Positions 34,935-42,639 are shown, counted from the stretch's first letter. The stretch is 42,639 bases of DNA from Desulfobacteraceae bacterium (GCA_013791935.1 VMSV01000254.1:1-42639); one strand, 5' to 3'. Notes: generated from the sequence alone by a model not told the origin. Numbers and translations are program-made.

Positions 34935-36458
34935 TTATCTGTATAGGCGGTAGTCGAGGTTGAATCGTTTTGCCTTGTAGTTGAATTTCCGAACCGTGGT
35001 TTTCAACATTTCGGCTGCTTTGGTGGCATTTCCCCGGGTATTCTTCAAGGAATCGATGATCATTTCCCGCTCGAGCTTGGAGACAGCGTCTTCAAGGGAC
35101 AGAGACGGAAGGGTTCCCGAGGCTGATCCGGTCTGAAGGGTGGGGGGAAGGTGGTAGCTGTGAATCACTCCCTCATCGCAAAGCAAAATAGCCCTTTCAA
35201 TGCAGTTCTCAAGCTCCCTCACGTTTCCGGGCCAGTGGTATTCCATGAGCATGTCGATGGCAGGCGTTGAAAAACGCCGAACATCCTTGTGGTTTTCCTT
35301 GGCGTATTTTTCCAGAAAATGTTCCGCCAGAAGGAGAACGTCGGTTTTTCTTTCCCGCAAAGGGGGCAGGTAGATGGGAAAAACATTGAGCCGGTAATAA
35401 AGGTCGGGGCGAAAGCCACCGTCTTCAACGGATTTTTCCAGGTTTTTATTGGTGGCGGCGATGATCCGTACATCCGTTGGAATGGTTTTATGCCCTCCCA
35501 CCCGTTCAAACTCCCTTTCCTGCAACACCCTCAAGAGTTTTACCTGGACCTCCAGGTCGATGGAGCCGATTTCATCCAGAAACAGGGAGCCTTTGTTGGC
35601 GAGCTCGAATTTACCCAATTTCTGCCGGATGGCACCGGTAAAGGCCCCTTTCTCATGTCCGAAGAGCTCGCTTTCAATGATATTGGTGGGAAGGGCGGCG
35701 CAATTGACCTTGACGAAAGGGTTTTTGGTCCGAAGGCTATTGTAGTGAATGGAGTTGGCCACGAGTTCTTTGCCGGTTCCGCTTTCCCCTCGAATGAGGA
35801 CGGTGGCGTTGCTCTTGGAGACCTGGGAGATCATCTGGAAGACTTCCCGCATTTTGTTGCTGTTGCCGATGATGTCGTTGATGCGGTACTTGTTTTTCAG
35901 CTCATCCCGAAGCCGTTGGTTTTCTTCCCGAAGCCTGGATTCCTCAAGCCGGATGGTCTCCAGCTTGATGACCTGCCTTGCGATCATGGTGGAGATCACC
36001 GCCATGACCTGCTGGGCTACCTCCAGAGAGTAGCTGGCATGGATGGGTTTGTCCACGCTGATGGCCCCGATGACCTGGTTTCCTTTTTTAATGGGATTGC
36101 AGATGAATGAATAATCCTGGTCCTGTTTTCCTTTTCGGGAGGCGGTTCGGTTTAAGAACAGGGGCTCTTCACTGATTTTTGGAATGATAATGGGTTTGCC
36201 GGATTCAATCACCCGTCCGGTGATGCCTTCCCCCATCTGGTATTTCACGCTTTCCATGGCGGTGTTGGAAAGGCCCTGGGCCACGGCAATATTAATTTCA
36301 TTGGAGAGGGGATTTAAAATGGTGATGGTGCCCCGGACCATGCCCAGGGTGCCGGCCAGAATTTCCAGCACTATGAGCAGGGATTTCTTTAAATCGATGT
36401 GCTCGTTCAAGGCCTCGCTGATGTCATATAGCAGGGAAATTTCTTCGGTTCTTTTCAT
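34935..36458 (-). CDS. NifA-type sigma-54 activator (GAF-AAA+-HTH)
   Basis: The 507-residue regulator has an N-terminal GAF domain (about 1-165: '[25 protein letters not shown]', '[20 protein letters not shown]'), a coiled linker (170-190), an AAA+ domain with Walker A 'GESGTGKE' (224-231), GAFTGA (271-276), Walker B 'GSLFLDEIG' and the R-finger region '[14 protein letters not shown]', and a Fis-type HTH ('[25 protein letters not shown]'). The architecture is that of NifA, which activates nitrogen-fixation genes, but no nif gene is in the window and the oxygen-sensing CxxxxC linker of some NifAs is not seen. The effector of the GAF domain is unknown. It is followed by a lone receiver gene. 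Confidence 0.94.
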   Translation of the reverse strand: MKRTEEISLLYDISEALNEHIDLKKSLLIVLEILAGTLGMVRGTITILNPLSNEINIAVAQGLSNTAMESVKYQMGEGITGRVIESGKPIIIPKISEEPLFLNRTASRKGKQDQDYSFICNPIKKGNQVIGAISVDKPIHASYSLEVAQQVMAVISTMIARQVIKLETIRLEESRLREENQRLRDELKNKYRINDIIGNSNKMREVFQMISQVSKSNATVLIRGESGTGKELVANSIHYNSLRTKNPFVKVNCAALPTNIIESELFGHEKGAFTGAIRQKLGKFELANKGSLFLDEIGSIDLEVQVKLLRVLQEREFERVGGHKTIPTDVRIIAATNKNLEKSVEDGGFRPDLYYRLNVFPIYLPPLRERKTDVLLLAEHFLEKYAKENHKDVRRFSTPAIDMLMEYHWPGNVRELENCIERAILLCDEGVIHSYHLPPTLQTGSASGTLPSLSLEDAVSKLEREMIIDSLKNTRGNATKAAEMLKTTVRKFNYKAKRFNLDYRLYR

Positions 36459-36573
36459 GACGACAATCGTATTCGTTCAAAAGTGTTCATGTGATGGTTA
36501 ACGTTTTTCCGATGGAACGGAAAAGATTTACTAAACACCAAAAAACCAATCAAATCAACCCTTAATTTGAAGT

Positions 36574-38271
36574 TCACAGCCGGCCTTTTCGAAGAATGGC
36601 TACCAGAAGCCATATTCCCATGACGGCTGCGGCCAGGAACCCGATGATCCCGATGAGGGAGATTCCGAAGACATAGGGCGGGGTTTTGGAAATGATGATG
36701 AGGGCGGAGCCGATGATGAGGGCGGCAATGACAATGGAAAAGGAAAGGCGGTTGCTGATCTGATCATGGGTGGACAAAATTTCGTGCAACCCCTTGTGTT
36801 CGATGGTGATGGGCAACTGCTGCTTTCGGATCAGCCTGGCGATATCGCGTATATCTCTGGGGAGTTGTTTCAGGAGGTCCAGAAGGTCGGAAGCCACGGC
36901 AATCATGTCACCGGTAAGCCTTGTGGGTCTGAATCGGTCGGTTTTGACTTTTCGAATAAAGGGTTCGGCTCGGGTCAGGATGTCAAAATCCGGGTCCAGC
37001 ATAAGTCCCACACCTTCCAGCTCGCTTAAGGCCTTGATCATCAGAAAGATATCCGGAGCGATTCTGAGCCGGTGCCGGGAGGTGAGGGTCAGAAGGTGCT
37101 GCAACAGTTTGCTGATTTTGATGTCCTTCAACGGCTTATAAAGGTGGCGACCCAAAAAATCCGCCACATCCCTTTCCAGCATGCGGATATCCGGCTCAAC
37201 ATCCCAGGAGGTGAGCCTTAAAAGCACCTGGGCTGATCTTGCTTCATTGCGTTGGACCACGCTTTCCATGAGTTCTGCGAAATCCTCCCGGGTCTGCCGA
37301 TCCACAGATCCCACCATGCCGAAATCCAGCAGGCAGATGATATTGTTGGGAAGAATGAAGATGTTTCCCGGATGGGGATCTGCATGGAAAAATCCGTCGG
37401 TGAAAATCTGCTTAAGGCAGATATCCGCCCCCCGGTTGGTGATGAGTTTGCGGTCCAGGCCGTTTTCATCCAAGAGATGAAGAAGGGAAACCTTGATTCC
37501 GTCGATGAATTCCATGGTGAGTATACGGGAGGTTGTGAAATCATGATAAATTTTAGGGATATAGGTGGTGCTGTCTTCCAGGAAATTAAAGGCGAATTTT
37601 TCCAGATTGGCGGCCTCAATGGTATAGTCGATTTCCCTTTCCATGGATCTGGCAAACTCCTCTACGATTTTCACCGGTCGGTAGAAGGCGATTTCCTCGA
37701 TATTGTTTTCCGCCAGGGTCGCCAGGTGAAGCATGATCTCAAGATCCACTTCAATGGTGCTTCGAATATCCGGTCTTCGGACCTTGATGGCCACGATGTC
37801 GCCGTTTTTAAGACCGGCCCGATGGACCTGGCCGATGGAGGCCGAGGCGATGGGGATCTCGTCGATAAAATCAAAGACCTCATCCATGGGCCGCGCCAGT
37901 TCGCGTTGAATGATTCCGGCAGCCTCCGAGAAGGCAAAGGATGGCACTTGATCCTGAAGCTTTGCAAATTCACCCAAAAAATCAATAGGAATAAGGTCCG
38001 GCCGGGTGGATAGCAACTGGCCGAGCTTGATATAGGTGGGGCCCAGCTCCTCCAAGGCCATTCTGATTTTTTCCGCCCTGGAAAATTTTTCCAACCGCTC
38101 CCGGCGTTTTTTGGAAACAAACTGGAGTCCGATTTCCAGGACCTGATCGATTCTCAGGGATTCGATGAGGTCCCCGAAACCGTATCGGAATAGAATGGTC
38201 AGAATCTGTCGGTATCGGTTCAGATGTCTGTAGGTTCGCCCGAACAAGCCGATTTTGCGAATGCTCAGCAT
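36574..38271 (-). CDS. ubiB: ABC1/UbiB family atypical kinase
   Basis: UbiB proteins are protein-kinase-like ATPases that help make or distribute quinones and other isoprenoid lipids. The 565-residue protein has the family N-terminal KxGQ motif ('TYIKLGQLLSTRPDLIP'), the Ala-rich nucleotide loop ('IASASIGQVHRA'), catalytic Lys in 'VAIKVRRP', 'FHADPHPGNIFIL' and the metal-binding 'LLDFGMVG'. Two membrane helices at the C-terminus ('FSIVIAALIIGSALIII' and 'VFGISLIGIIGFLAAAVMGIWLLVAIL') anchor it to the inner membrane. ATG 38271 is preferred to TTG 38283. It lies 40 bp after a phasin-like gene in the same direction, a pairing seen in other Desulfobacterota. As sulfate reducers use menaquinone, the ubiquinone name is only by family. 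Confidence 0.92.
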   Translation of the reverse strand: MLSIRKIGLFGRTYRHLNRYRQILTILFRYGFGDLIESLRIDQVLEIGLQFVSKKRRERLEKFSRAEKIRMALEELGPTYIKLGQLLSTRPDLIPIDFLGEFAKLQDQVPSFAFSEAAGIIQRELARPMDEVFDFIDEIPIASASIGQVHRAGLKNGDIVAIKVRRPDIRSTIEVDLEIMLHLATLAENNIEEIAFYRPVKIVEEFARSMEREIDYTIEAANLEKFAFNFLEDSTTYIPKIYHDFTTSRILTMEFIDGIKVSLLHLLDENGLDRKLITNRGADICLKQIFTDGFFHADPHPGNIFILPNNIICLLDFGMVGSVDRQTREDFAELMESVVQRNEARSAQVLLRLTSWDVEPDIRMLERDVADFLGRHLYKPLKDIKISKLLQHLLTLTSRHRLRIAPDIFLMIKALSELEGVGLMLDPDFDILTRAEPFIRKVKTDRFRPTRLTGDMIAVASDLLDLLKQLPRDIRDIARLIRKQQLPITIEHKGLHEILSTHDQISNRLSFSIVIAALIIGSALIIISKTPPYVFGISLIGIIGFLAAAVMGIWLLVAILRKGRL

Positions 38272-38311
38272 GGTATCTTTCAAATAGGGGTCAAGTGGAC
38301 AGGATGGGTCC

Positions 38312-38629
38312 TTAAGGCTTGGAAGACTCGCCGTTTTCGCTGATGGCCTTTTTCAGGTCCCGGATTTCCTTTTTCAGACCTTTCAAGTCCTCATTGGTCA
38401 CGATGTCCATTTTTTTCAGAACATCTTTCACAACATGTTCCACCTTGGATTCCAGTTTGTCCTGGGTTTCGGAGTATCGCTTTTTTAAATCTTCAAGGAA
38501 TTTCTTGCCGTCTGATTCGCTGAGGTTGAATTTTTTTTCCATTTCCTTGGCGAAATCCTCAATTTCTTCCTTGGTCTTCATGGCCAGACCCACGCCGGAC
38601 AGTATGGTTTTTTTAATAAGATCGATCAT
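38312..38629 (-). CDS. phasin-family-like coiled-coil protein
   Basis: A 105-residue, highly charged helical protein with 'MIDLIKKTILSGVGLAMKTKEEIEDFAKEMEKKFNLSESDGKKFLEDLKKRYSET' and a heptad-rich second half. The pattern is that of small proteins labelled phasin or polyhydroxyalkanoate granule-associated, although no PHA synthase is nearby and the same family occurs in organisms without PHA. An AAGGAG site precedes the ATG. It is co-oriented with and upstream of the UbiB gene, so a membrane- or lipid-linked role with UbiB is a reasonable guess but unproven. Confidence 0.82.
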   Translation of the reverse strand: MIDLIKKTILSGVGLAMKTKEEIEDFAKEMEKKFNLSESDGKKFLEDLKKRYSETQDKLESKVEHVVKDVLKKMDIVTNEDLKGLKKEIRDLKKAISENGESSKP

Positions 38630-38695
38630 GTTGTGCTCCTTGACGGTTCGGTTCGTGCCAAATGGCAGGAAATCTTAAAGGACAGTGAATTTTTT

Positions 38696-38707
38696 TGATA
38701 ATTATCA
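38696..38707. promoter_or_regulatory. 12-bp perfect palindrome between divergent genes
   Basis: TGATAATTATCA is its own complement. It contains two GATAAT hexamers in inverted order, reminiscent of half of a Fur box, and lies between the phasin-like gene (-) and cooC (+). Confidence 0.35.
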
Positions 38708-38739
38708 TGGGGATATAGGCATTGCAAGCAATAAGAGAC

Positions 38740-38768
38740 TTGACTGTTTGTGTAAACTGACCTAATTT
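38740..38768 (+). promoter_or_regulatory. probable sigma-70 promoter of cooC
   Basis: TTGACT (38740-38745) and TAATTT (38763-38768) are 17 bp apart. The predicted start of transcription falls near 38775, inside the palindrome at 38766-38784, about 50 nt before the cooC start. Confidence 0.6.
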
Positions 38769-38784
38769 ATTGATAATCAATAAA
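38766..38784. promoter_or_regulatory. operator-like palindrome overlapping the cooC promoter
   Basis: TTTATTGA (38766-38773) and TCAATAAA (38777-38784) are perfect complements around TAA. The site begins within the proposed -10 box of cooC, a place where a bound dimer would block transcription. Confidence 0.5.
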
Positions 38785-38823
38785 ATTCAAAGAATAGACC
38801 ACGGAGAAAGGACGTTTTGATTC

Positions 38824-39573
38824 ATGGCTTATACAATTGCCCTTGCGGGAAAGGGAGGAACCGGCAAAACAACTGTAGCCGGTATGCTGATTAAATACCT
38901 GGAAAAGAAAAATAAGGGCCCCATCCTGGCGGTGGACGCGGATGCCAATGCGAACCTCAATGAGGTGCTGGGGTTGAAGGTGGAAAACACCCTGGGGGGT
39001 GCCCGGGAAGATATGAAAAAGGGGAAAGTTCCGGAAGGCATGACCAAGGACATTTTCATCTCCATGAAATTGGAGGAAGCCCTGGTGGAAGCCAAAGGCT
39101 ATGACCTGGTGGTCATGGGCCAGCCCGAAGGAGCCGGGTGCTATTGCGCCGCAAATTCTCTGCTGACGAATTTTCTGGAGAAATTAAGCGGAAACTACCC
39201 CTATGTCGTCATGGACAACGAAGCGGGAATGGAGCACATCAGTCGCCTGACCACGAAAAATGTGGATGTGCTTCTCATTGTTACCGACACCTCCCGGCGG
39301 GGAATTCAGGCGGGACTGCGCATCCATGAACTGGCCAAAGGCTTGAATATCGGAGTCAAGAACAGCTATTTGATCATCAATATGAACAAGGAAGAACCTT
39401 CGAAGGAAGTGGTGCAGATGCTCCAAGACAAGGGTTTGGCAATGGCCGGGACCATTCCTGAAAATGACATGGTTTACCAATATGATTTGGACGGACGGCC
39501 CACGGTGGAAATTCCGGAAGACAACCAAGCGATTCAGGCCGCCTATGCCATTTTCGACCGCATCATCGGGTAA
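38824..39573 (+). CDS. cooC: CooC/AcsF-type nickel-insertion ATPase
   Basis: CooC is a MinD-like ATPase that helps load nickel into CO dehydrogenase. The 249-residue protein has the deviant Walker A 'GKGGTGKTT' (9-17), 'AVDADANANLNEVLG', the nickel-binding pair C106-x-C108 in 'GQPEGAGCYCAAN', and 'VVMDNEAGMEHISR', all diagnostic for this group. The presence of a CODH, probably the CODH/acetyl-CoA synthase of the Wood-Ljungdahl pathway, elsewhere in the genome is implied, though none is in the window. ATG 38824 has GGAG a little upstream. The gene heads a plus-strand block with an AcuC-like deacetylase and CBS protein, separated by about 60 bp from the first. Confidence 0.93.
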   Translation: MAYTIALAGKGGTGKTTVAGMLIKYLEKKNKGPILAVDADANANLNEVLGLKVENTLGGAREDMKKGKVPEGMTKDIFISMKLEEALVEAKGYDLVVMGQPEGAGCYCAANSLLTNFLEKLSGNYPYVVMDNEAGMEHISRLTTKNVDVLLIVTDTSRRGIQAGLRIHELAKGLNIGVKNSYLIINMNKEEPSKEVVQMLQDKGLAMAGTIPENDMVYQYDLDGRPTVEIPEDNQAIQAAYAIFDRIIG

Positions 39574-39635
39574 AAACCTTGGGGAATGTGGTCTTCACCG
39601 AAGAGTAAAATTCAAACCAGATCCATCGGAAGGGT

Positions 39636-40613
39636 ATGAAAAAAACCGGCTTTTTGTATGATGAACGGTTTTTAAATCATGAAACCGGTTTGATGCACCC
39701 GGAATCGGCAGACCGGCTCCGGGTAGTCATGAGCCAATTGAAAGAGACCGGCCTGATTGAGAGACTCCGGCTGATCACTGCAGAGTTTGCGGAAACCCGT
39801 TGGCTGGAATTGGTTCATGGGAAGGACTACATTGAAAGGCTTAAAACCCATTGCCTTTCCGATGAGACGACTTTTGATTTTTCGGATAACCGGACCTGTT
39901 CTGAGACCTTCAATACCGCAAGCCTGGCCGTTGGGGGGATTTTAAAGACCATCCGCATGGTGATGGACGGGGAACTCGACAATGCCTTCTGTGCGGTGAG
40001 GCCCCCCGGACATCATGCGGAATCCGGCAGAGCCATGGGGTTTTGCTATTTTGCCAATGTCGCCATCGCCGCAAAATATATTCAAGCCAACTGGAATATT
40101 CGCCGCATCGCCATTATCGATTTCGATGTTCACCACGGAAACGGCACCCAGCGTGTTTTTGAATCAGACCCGTCGGTTTTCTACTACTCCGTGCACGAAC
40201 ATCCGTCCTTTTCTTTCCCGGGTACCGGAAGGATTTTTGAAAAAGGAACCGGCCCTGGAAAGGGGTTTACCCGGAATTATGCCTTGCTTCCCGGTCAGGG
40301 TGACAAGGAATACATGAAGCTCATGGAGGTTGACCTGATCCCGGTTATTGACCAATACCAGCCGGAAATCATTCTTCTCTCGACTGGTTTTGATGCCCAC
40401 TATGATGACATCATGTCCAGAATCAAAATGACCACTAAGGGTTTTTCCATATTCATGGAAAGAATCATGGAATTGGCCCAAAGGAACTGCCAGGGGCGTT
40501 TGATCTCCGTTCTGGAAGGCGGCTATTCTCTGCTAAGGCTTCCGGAGCTGGTTTCAAACCACTTGAAAATTTTATTGGGAGAACCTCCGGACGATTATCC
40601 CGAGGATCTTTAG
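39636..40613 (+). CDS. histone deacetylase superfamily protein (AcuC-like)
   Basis: A zinc-dependent deacetylase of the arginase/HDAC fold, 325 residues. The active site is complete: H126-H127 in 'RPPGHHAES', zinc ligands D164 and H166 in 'IDFDVHHGNGTQ', D253 in 'STGFDAHYDD', and the transition-state Tyr297 in 'LEGGYSL'. Bacterial members remove acetyl groups from small amides such as acetylpolyamines, or from protein lysines; AcuC of Bacillus activates acetyl-CoA synthetase. The next gene encodes a CBS-ACT protein like AcuB, which supports the Acu reading. The ATG follows GGAAGGGT. The exact substrate is not shown by sequence. Confidence 0.93.
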   Translation: MKKTGFLYDERFLNHETGLMHPESADRLRVVMSQLKETGLIERLRLITAEFAETRWLELVHGKDYIERLKTHCLSDETTFDFSDNRTCSETFNTASLAVGGILKTIRMVMDGELDNAFCAVRPPGHHAESGRAMGFCYFANVAIAAKYIQANWNIRRIAIIDFDVHHGNGTQRVFESDPSVFYYSVHEHPSFSFPGTGRIFEKGTGPGKGFTRNYALLPGQGDKEYMKLMEVDLIPVIDQYQPEIILLSTGFDAHYDDIMSRIKMTTKGFSIFMERIMELAQRNCQGRLISVLEGGYSLLRLPELVSNHLKILLGEPPDDYPEDL

Positions 40614-40642
40614 GCTTTTCAAGGAAAACAGGGAGATAGGCT

Positions 40643-41341
40643 ATGTTTGTCGGCACATCCATGACAAGGAAAGTGGAAACCATCGGGCCGGATGCGAATG
40701 TTTTCGAGGCCCAGGAAAAAATGATTCAAAACAAGGTTAGGCATCTGCCGGTGGTGGATGAGGACAACCGGCTTCTGGGCATTGTCACGGATCGAGATAT
40801 TCGGAGTGCCATGCCGTCCGCCCTTTTTGAAACCCTGGAATGTACCCTCGAAGATAAAAACAGTTTTTGCGACTTGACCATCAAGGATATCATGACGCGG
40901 GACCCCCTCTCCATTTCCCCTTTGTACACCATTCAGGATGCCATGCTCCTGATTCAGAAAGAGAGGATCGGGGCGCTTCCTGTGGTGGATGAAGAAGGTA
41001 AATTAAAAGGCATCATTTCCATTCGAGATCTGTTGAGGGCGTTTATTAATGTCATGGGCATAGGAGAGCCCGGAACCCTTCTGGGTGTTCTTGCGGATGA
41101 AAAGACCGGGGAATTGAAAAAAATCGTGGATATCATCGCAGAAGAAGGACTTTCCATGGGGAGCGTCCTGGTGGCGAAATATTTCGAAAAACACAAAAGG
41201 GCGGTTTTCCCCTATCTGCTGGCCATGAATGTGTCCCCGGTCAAGGAAAAGCTCGTGGCCGCGGGATTTGAAATGATTGATCCCCTGAACTGGTACATCG
41301 ATCGTCTTCCCGGGGAAAACGATGAAGGATGCCAATCCTGA
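40643..41341 (+). CDS. CBS-domain protein, AcuB-like (CBS-CBS plus ACT-like region)
   Basis: The 232-residue soluble protein has a CBS pair (about 1-135: 'MTRKVETIGPDANVFEAQEKMIQNKVRHLPVVDEDNRLLGIVTDRDI' and 'IMTRDPLSISPLYTIQDAMLLIQKERIGALPVVDEEGKLKGIISIRDLL') and a C-terminal region (about 145-220) with the alternating pattern of an ACT-like domain ('LKKIVDIIAEEGLSMGSVLVAK'). CBS pairs bind adenine nucleotides and report energy state. B. subtilis AcuB (about 214 residues, same order) lies with AcuC, and here an AcuC-like gene is 29 bp upstream. A regulatory role over acetate or acetyl-CoA metabolism is inferred. GGGAG precedes ATG 40643. Confidence 0.9.
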   Translation: MFVGTSMTRKVETIGPDANVFEAQEKMIQNKVRHLPVVDEDNRLLGIVTDRDIRSAMPSALFETLECTLEDKNSFCDLTIKDIMTRDPLSISPLYTIQDAMLLIQKERIGALPVVDEEGKLKGIISIRDLLRAFINVMGIGEPGTLLGVLADEKTGELKKIVDIIAEEGLSMGSVLVAKYFEKHKRAVFPYLLAMNVSPVKEKLVAAGFEMIDPLNWYIDRLPGENDEGCQS

Positions 41342-41355
41342 TGGGGTGGTCCTGA

Positions 41356-42198
41356 ATGAATATGCAATGCCCCGCAAATCCTTACGGGGATCTTTATATC
41401 TATTATCTGGAAGGCCGCCTGGACCACAGGTTGCCCATTGCCAATGAACATTTCATCGGCAACTGGGAAGAGGATGGGTTCAATTTTCTGTTCTTTTCCG
41501 TCAAATCCGATAAGGCCGTGGAACAGGTGATGGCCATGCAATCCGAGCTCACCTTGCTGGACCGGTTTCAAATGACCTATGATGAATGGCACGGAGATGC
41601 TGTTTCCAGCTTTTGCGCCGGGGATTTTCTCATCGATCCCCCCTGGTCCGTAACCCCGGATTCCGTGGAGAAGACATCTTCAAACCATCACCTCCTCCTG
41701 GATCCCGGTGTTGTTTTCGGAACCGGTACCCACCCCACCACCAAAGACTGCCTGACTGCTTTGCAGCTGGTTTTTCAAAGCAAGCCGCCCCAAACAACTT
41801 TGGATATCGGTACAGGTACAGGGATTCTGGCGCTTGCGGCCGGAAGCCTGGGTTGTCCTCGAACCCTGGCGGTGGACCTGAATCTTTTATCCGTGAAAAC
41901 CGCGCGCCGAAATATTCTGCTAAACGCCATGGAAGACAGAATTCTTGCGGTTTGCGGATCGGCTGAAAATTTTATGGACTATCCGGTGGATTTCATGATA
42001 GCAAACATCCATTATGATGTGATGAGAAAACTGATTGAAAGCAAAGGGTTTTATAAGAAAAAAGAATTTATTCTTTCCGGATTGATGAAAAGCGAAGCCA
42101 GGGCGGTAAAAGAGACGCTTTTGCAGAATCATGCGGAGATTACACAAACCTGGGATCAGAACGGGATATGGTTCACTTTTTTGGGGAAAACAAGTTAG
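41356..42198 (+). CDS. prmA: PrmA-like methyltransferase (ribosomal protein L11-type)
   Basis: PrmA trimethylates ribosomal protein L11. The 280-residue protein has the PrmA signature 'LDPGVVFGTGTHPTTKDCL' (GTGTHPTT 122-129), SAM-binding motif I 'LDIGTGTGILALAAG' (149-163), 'AVDLNLLSVKTARRNILLNAMEDRI' and 'IANIHYDVMRKLI'. The last differs from the usual N-(I/L)-L-A and the N-terminal domain is only loosely similar to typical PrmA, so a different protein substrate is possible. GGGGTGG lies upstream of ATG 41356, 14 bp after the CBS gene. The stop codon TAG is created partly by a MITE-like insertion: the last base of the stop is the first base of the element. Confidence 0.87.
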   Translation: MNMQCPANPYGDLYIYYLEGRLDHRLPIANEHFIGNWEEDGFNFLFFSVKSDKAVEQVMAMQSELTLLDRFQMTYDEWHGDAVSSFCAGDFLIDPPWSVTPDSVEKTSSNHHLLLDPGVVFGTGTHPTTKDCLTALQLVFQSKPPQTTLDIGTGTGILALAAGSLGCPRTLAVDLNLLSVKTARRNILLNAMEDRILAVCGSAENFMDYPVDFMIANIHYDVMRKLIESKGFYKKKEFILSGLMKSEARAVKETLLQNHAEITQTWDQNGIWFTFLGKTS

Positions 42199-42344
42199 TG
42201 TCCATCCAGAAATGGCTAATTTGCCCGATTTCTTCGTTGGGCCAAAATTTTAATCCTCAAAATACTCAATGTATTCATCCGGTTAAAATTTTGGTCCGCC
42301 TCGAACTCGAACAAATTCTCTCATCTCTGGATGGACACAAGTTA
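42192..42344. repeat. 6-bp target-site duplication flanking the MITE-like element
   Basis: AAGTTA occurs at 42192-42197 and at 42339-42344, directly touching both ends of the element. The match extends to ACAAGTTA if the element's terminal AC on the right is counted. Perfect abutment is what a transposition event leaves. Confidence 0.78.
42198..42338. mobile_element. MITE-like 141-bp hairpin element
   Basis: The ends GTGTCCATCCAGA (42198-42210) and TCTGGATGGACAC (42326-42338) are perfect 13-bp terminal inverted repeats. A second perfect 12-bp pair, CCAAAATTTTAA (42242-42253) with TTAAAATTTTGG (42283-42294), and a small AATAC/GTATT stem continue the dyad inward, so the whole element can fold into one long imperfect hairpin. 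It encodes no protein. The size, terminal repeats and flanking 6-bp duplication are typical of miniature inverted-repeat elements moved by a transposase encoded elsewhere. Confidence 0.85.
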
Positions 42345-42439
42345 ATGCCAAAACGTAGAAGACCCTGACCATGAAAAAGCCGGGGGATTCAGGGAACCGT
42401 TTCTGAATCGTTCATACTGAAACGCCGAAGGGGACAGTG

Positions 42440-42639
42440 ATGATCATCAAATGCTGGGGCTCAAGAGGATCCATCCCCGTATCCGGAAGGGAGTATGATC
42501 ACTTCGGCGGAGACACCACCTGCCTTGAGATTCGAACCAAAAACGATGAGATCATCATCCTGGACGCGGGCACGGGAATTCGACGCCTGGGCAAGCAGCT
42601 GATCGCAGAAAAGCGTTTCCAATACCATTTGATTTTTAC
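42440..42639 (+). CDS. MBL-fold metallo-hydrolase, N-terminal part (runs off window)
   Basis: The first 66 residues begin 'MIIKCWGSRGSIPVSGREYDHFGGDTTCLEIRTKNDEIIILDAGTGIRRLGKQL'. The GSRGS(I/V)PVSG...GG(N/D)T(T/S)C(L/V)E...LDAGTG pattern is the start of a metallo-beta-lactamase-fold phosphodiesterase group related to PhnP and RNase Z. The catalytic HxHxDH motif would come next and lies outside the window, so activity cannot be judged. AAGGGGA, six bases before ATG 42440, is a good ribosome site. The gene begins about 100 bp after the MITE-like element. Confidence 0.85.
   Translation, partial: MIIKCWGSRGSIPVSGREYDHFGGDTTCLEIRTKNDEIIILDAGTGIRRLGKQLIAEKRFQYHLIF

Noticed and set aside
35289-36110. 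273-codon plus-strand frame opposite the NifA-type activator
   Set aside because: It is a shadow of the AAA+ and GAF coding region, without start signal or family likeness.
42168-42368. 66-codon open frame after the PrmA-like gene
   Set aside because: It lies almost wholly over the MITE-like hairpin and lacks a ribosome site.
1-42639. CRISPR array, tRNA or rRNA genes
   Set aside because: No regularly spaced repeats, no cloverleaf-like sequence and no rRNA segments were noticed when reading through; a covariance-model scan would be the decisive test.

Overview
The window looks like a chromosomal segment of a mesophilic Desulfobacterota (old Deltaproteobacteria) anaerobe, probably near the Desulfobacterales sulfate reducers. 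This is inferred from gene content: many multi-PAS sensor proteins, a CooC-type nickel ATPase for CO dehydrogenase, a long KamA-family radical SAM enzyme, a UbiB/phasin-like pair and sigma-54 activators. No rRNA, tRNA, CRISPR array, phage gene or flagellar gene was seen.

Layout. 1-810: the end of a TPR protein and an HU gene converge on a strong terminator. 1204-3115: two divergent, decayed genes (a ThDP enzyme and an aminotransferase), each missing its 5' end and carrying in-frame stops. 3164-9009: a DOMON-like protein, a small PAS protein, GmhA and a six-PAS hybrid kinase. 8999-24121 (minus strand): a compact array of 13 genes that reads as one operon. In transcription order these are a degenerate receiver-like protein, a degenerate MCP-like scaffold, a STAS protein, CheY, CheA, a soluble two-PAS chemoreceptor, CheW, CheR, CheB, CheD, a BarA-type hybrid kinase, a lone receiver and a protein joining an Hpt domain without its histidine to a receiver. 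24122-24867: a gene-free stretch holding a 164-bp nested palindromic element. 24868-26265: a sigma-54 activator whose own promoter matches sigma-54. 26657-34406: KamA-like enzyme, PAS-GGDEF cyclase, LysE exporter, Cache chemoreceptor, small membrane protein and an MFS exporter with a clear promoter and operator. 34440-38629: a NifA-type activator with a lone receiver, then UbiB and a phasin-like protein. 38824-42639: CooC, an AcuC-like deacetylase, an AcuB-like CBS protein, a PrmA-like methyltransferase and the start of an MBL-fold hydrolase.

How the parts fit. The 15-kb chemosensory operon has a complete adaptation set (CheR, CheB, CheD) and a CheA/CheW/receptor core, but no CheZ, CheC or CheX gene. 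It ends in a second phosphotransfer module. With no motility genes beside it, its output may be something other than a flagellar motor; this is inference. Cysteine-bearing PAS domains recur in four separate proteins of the window, which suggests a shared redox or metal theme. The last block groups genes plausibly tied to acetyl-CoA metabolism. A 141-bp MITE-like hairpin with a 6-bp target duplication sits exactly in the stop codon of the PrmA-like gene.

Strongest candidates for something undescribed are the chemosensory/phosphorelay hybrid operon with its three degenerate signalling proteins, and the two palindromic elements.
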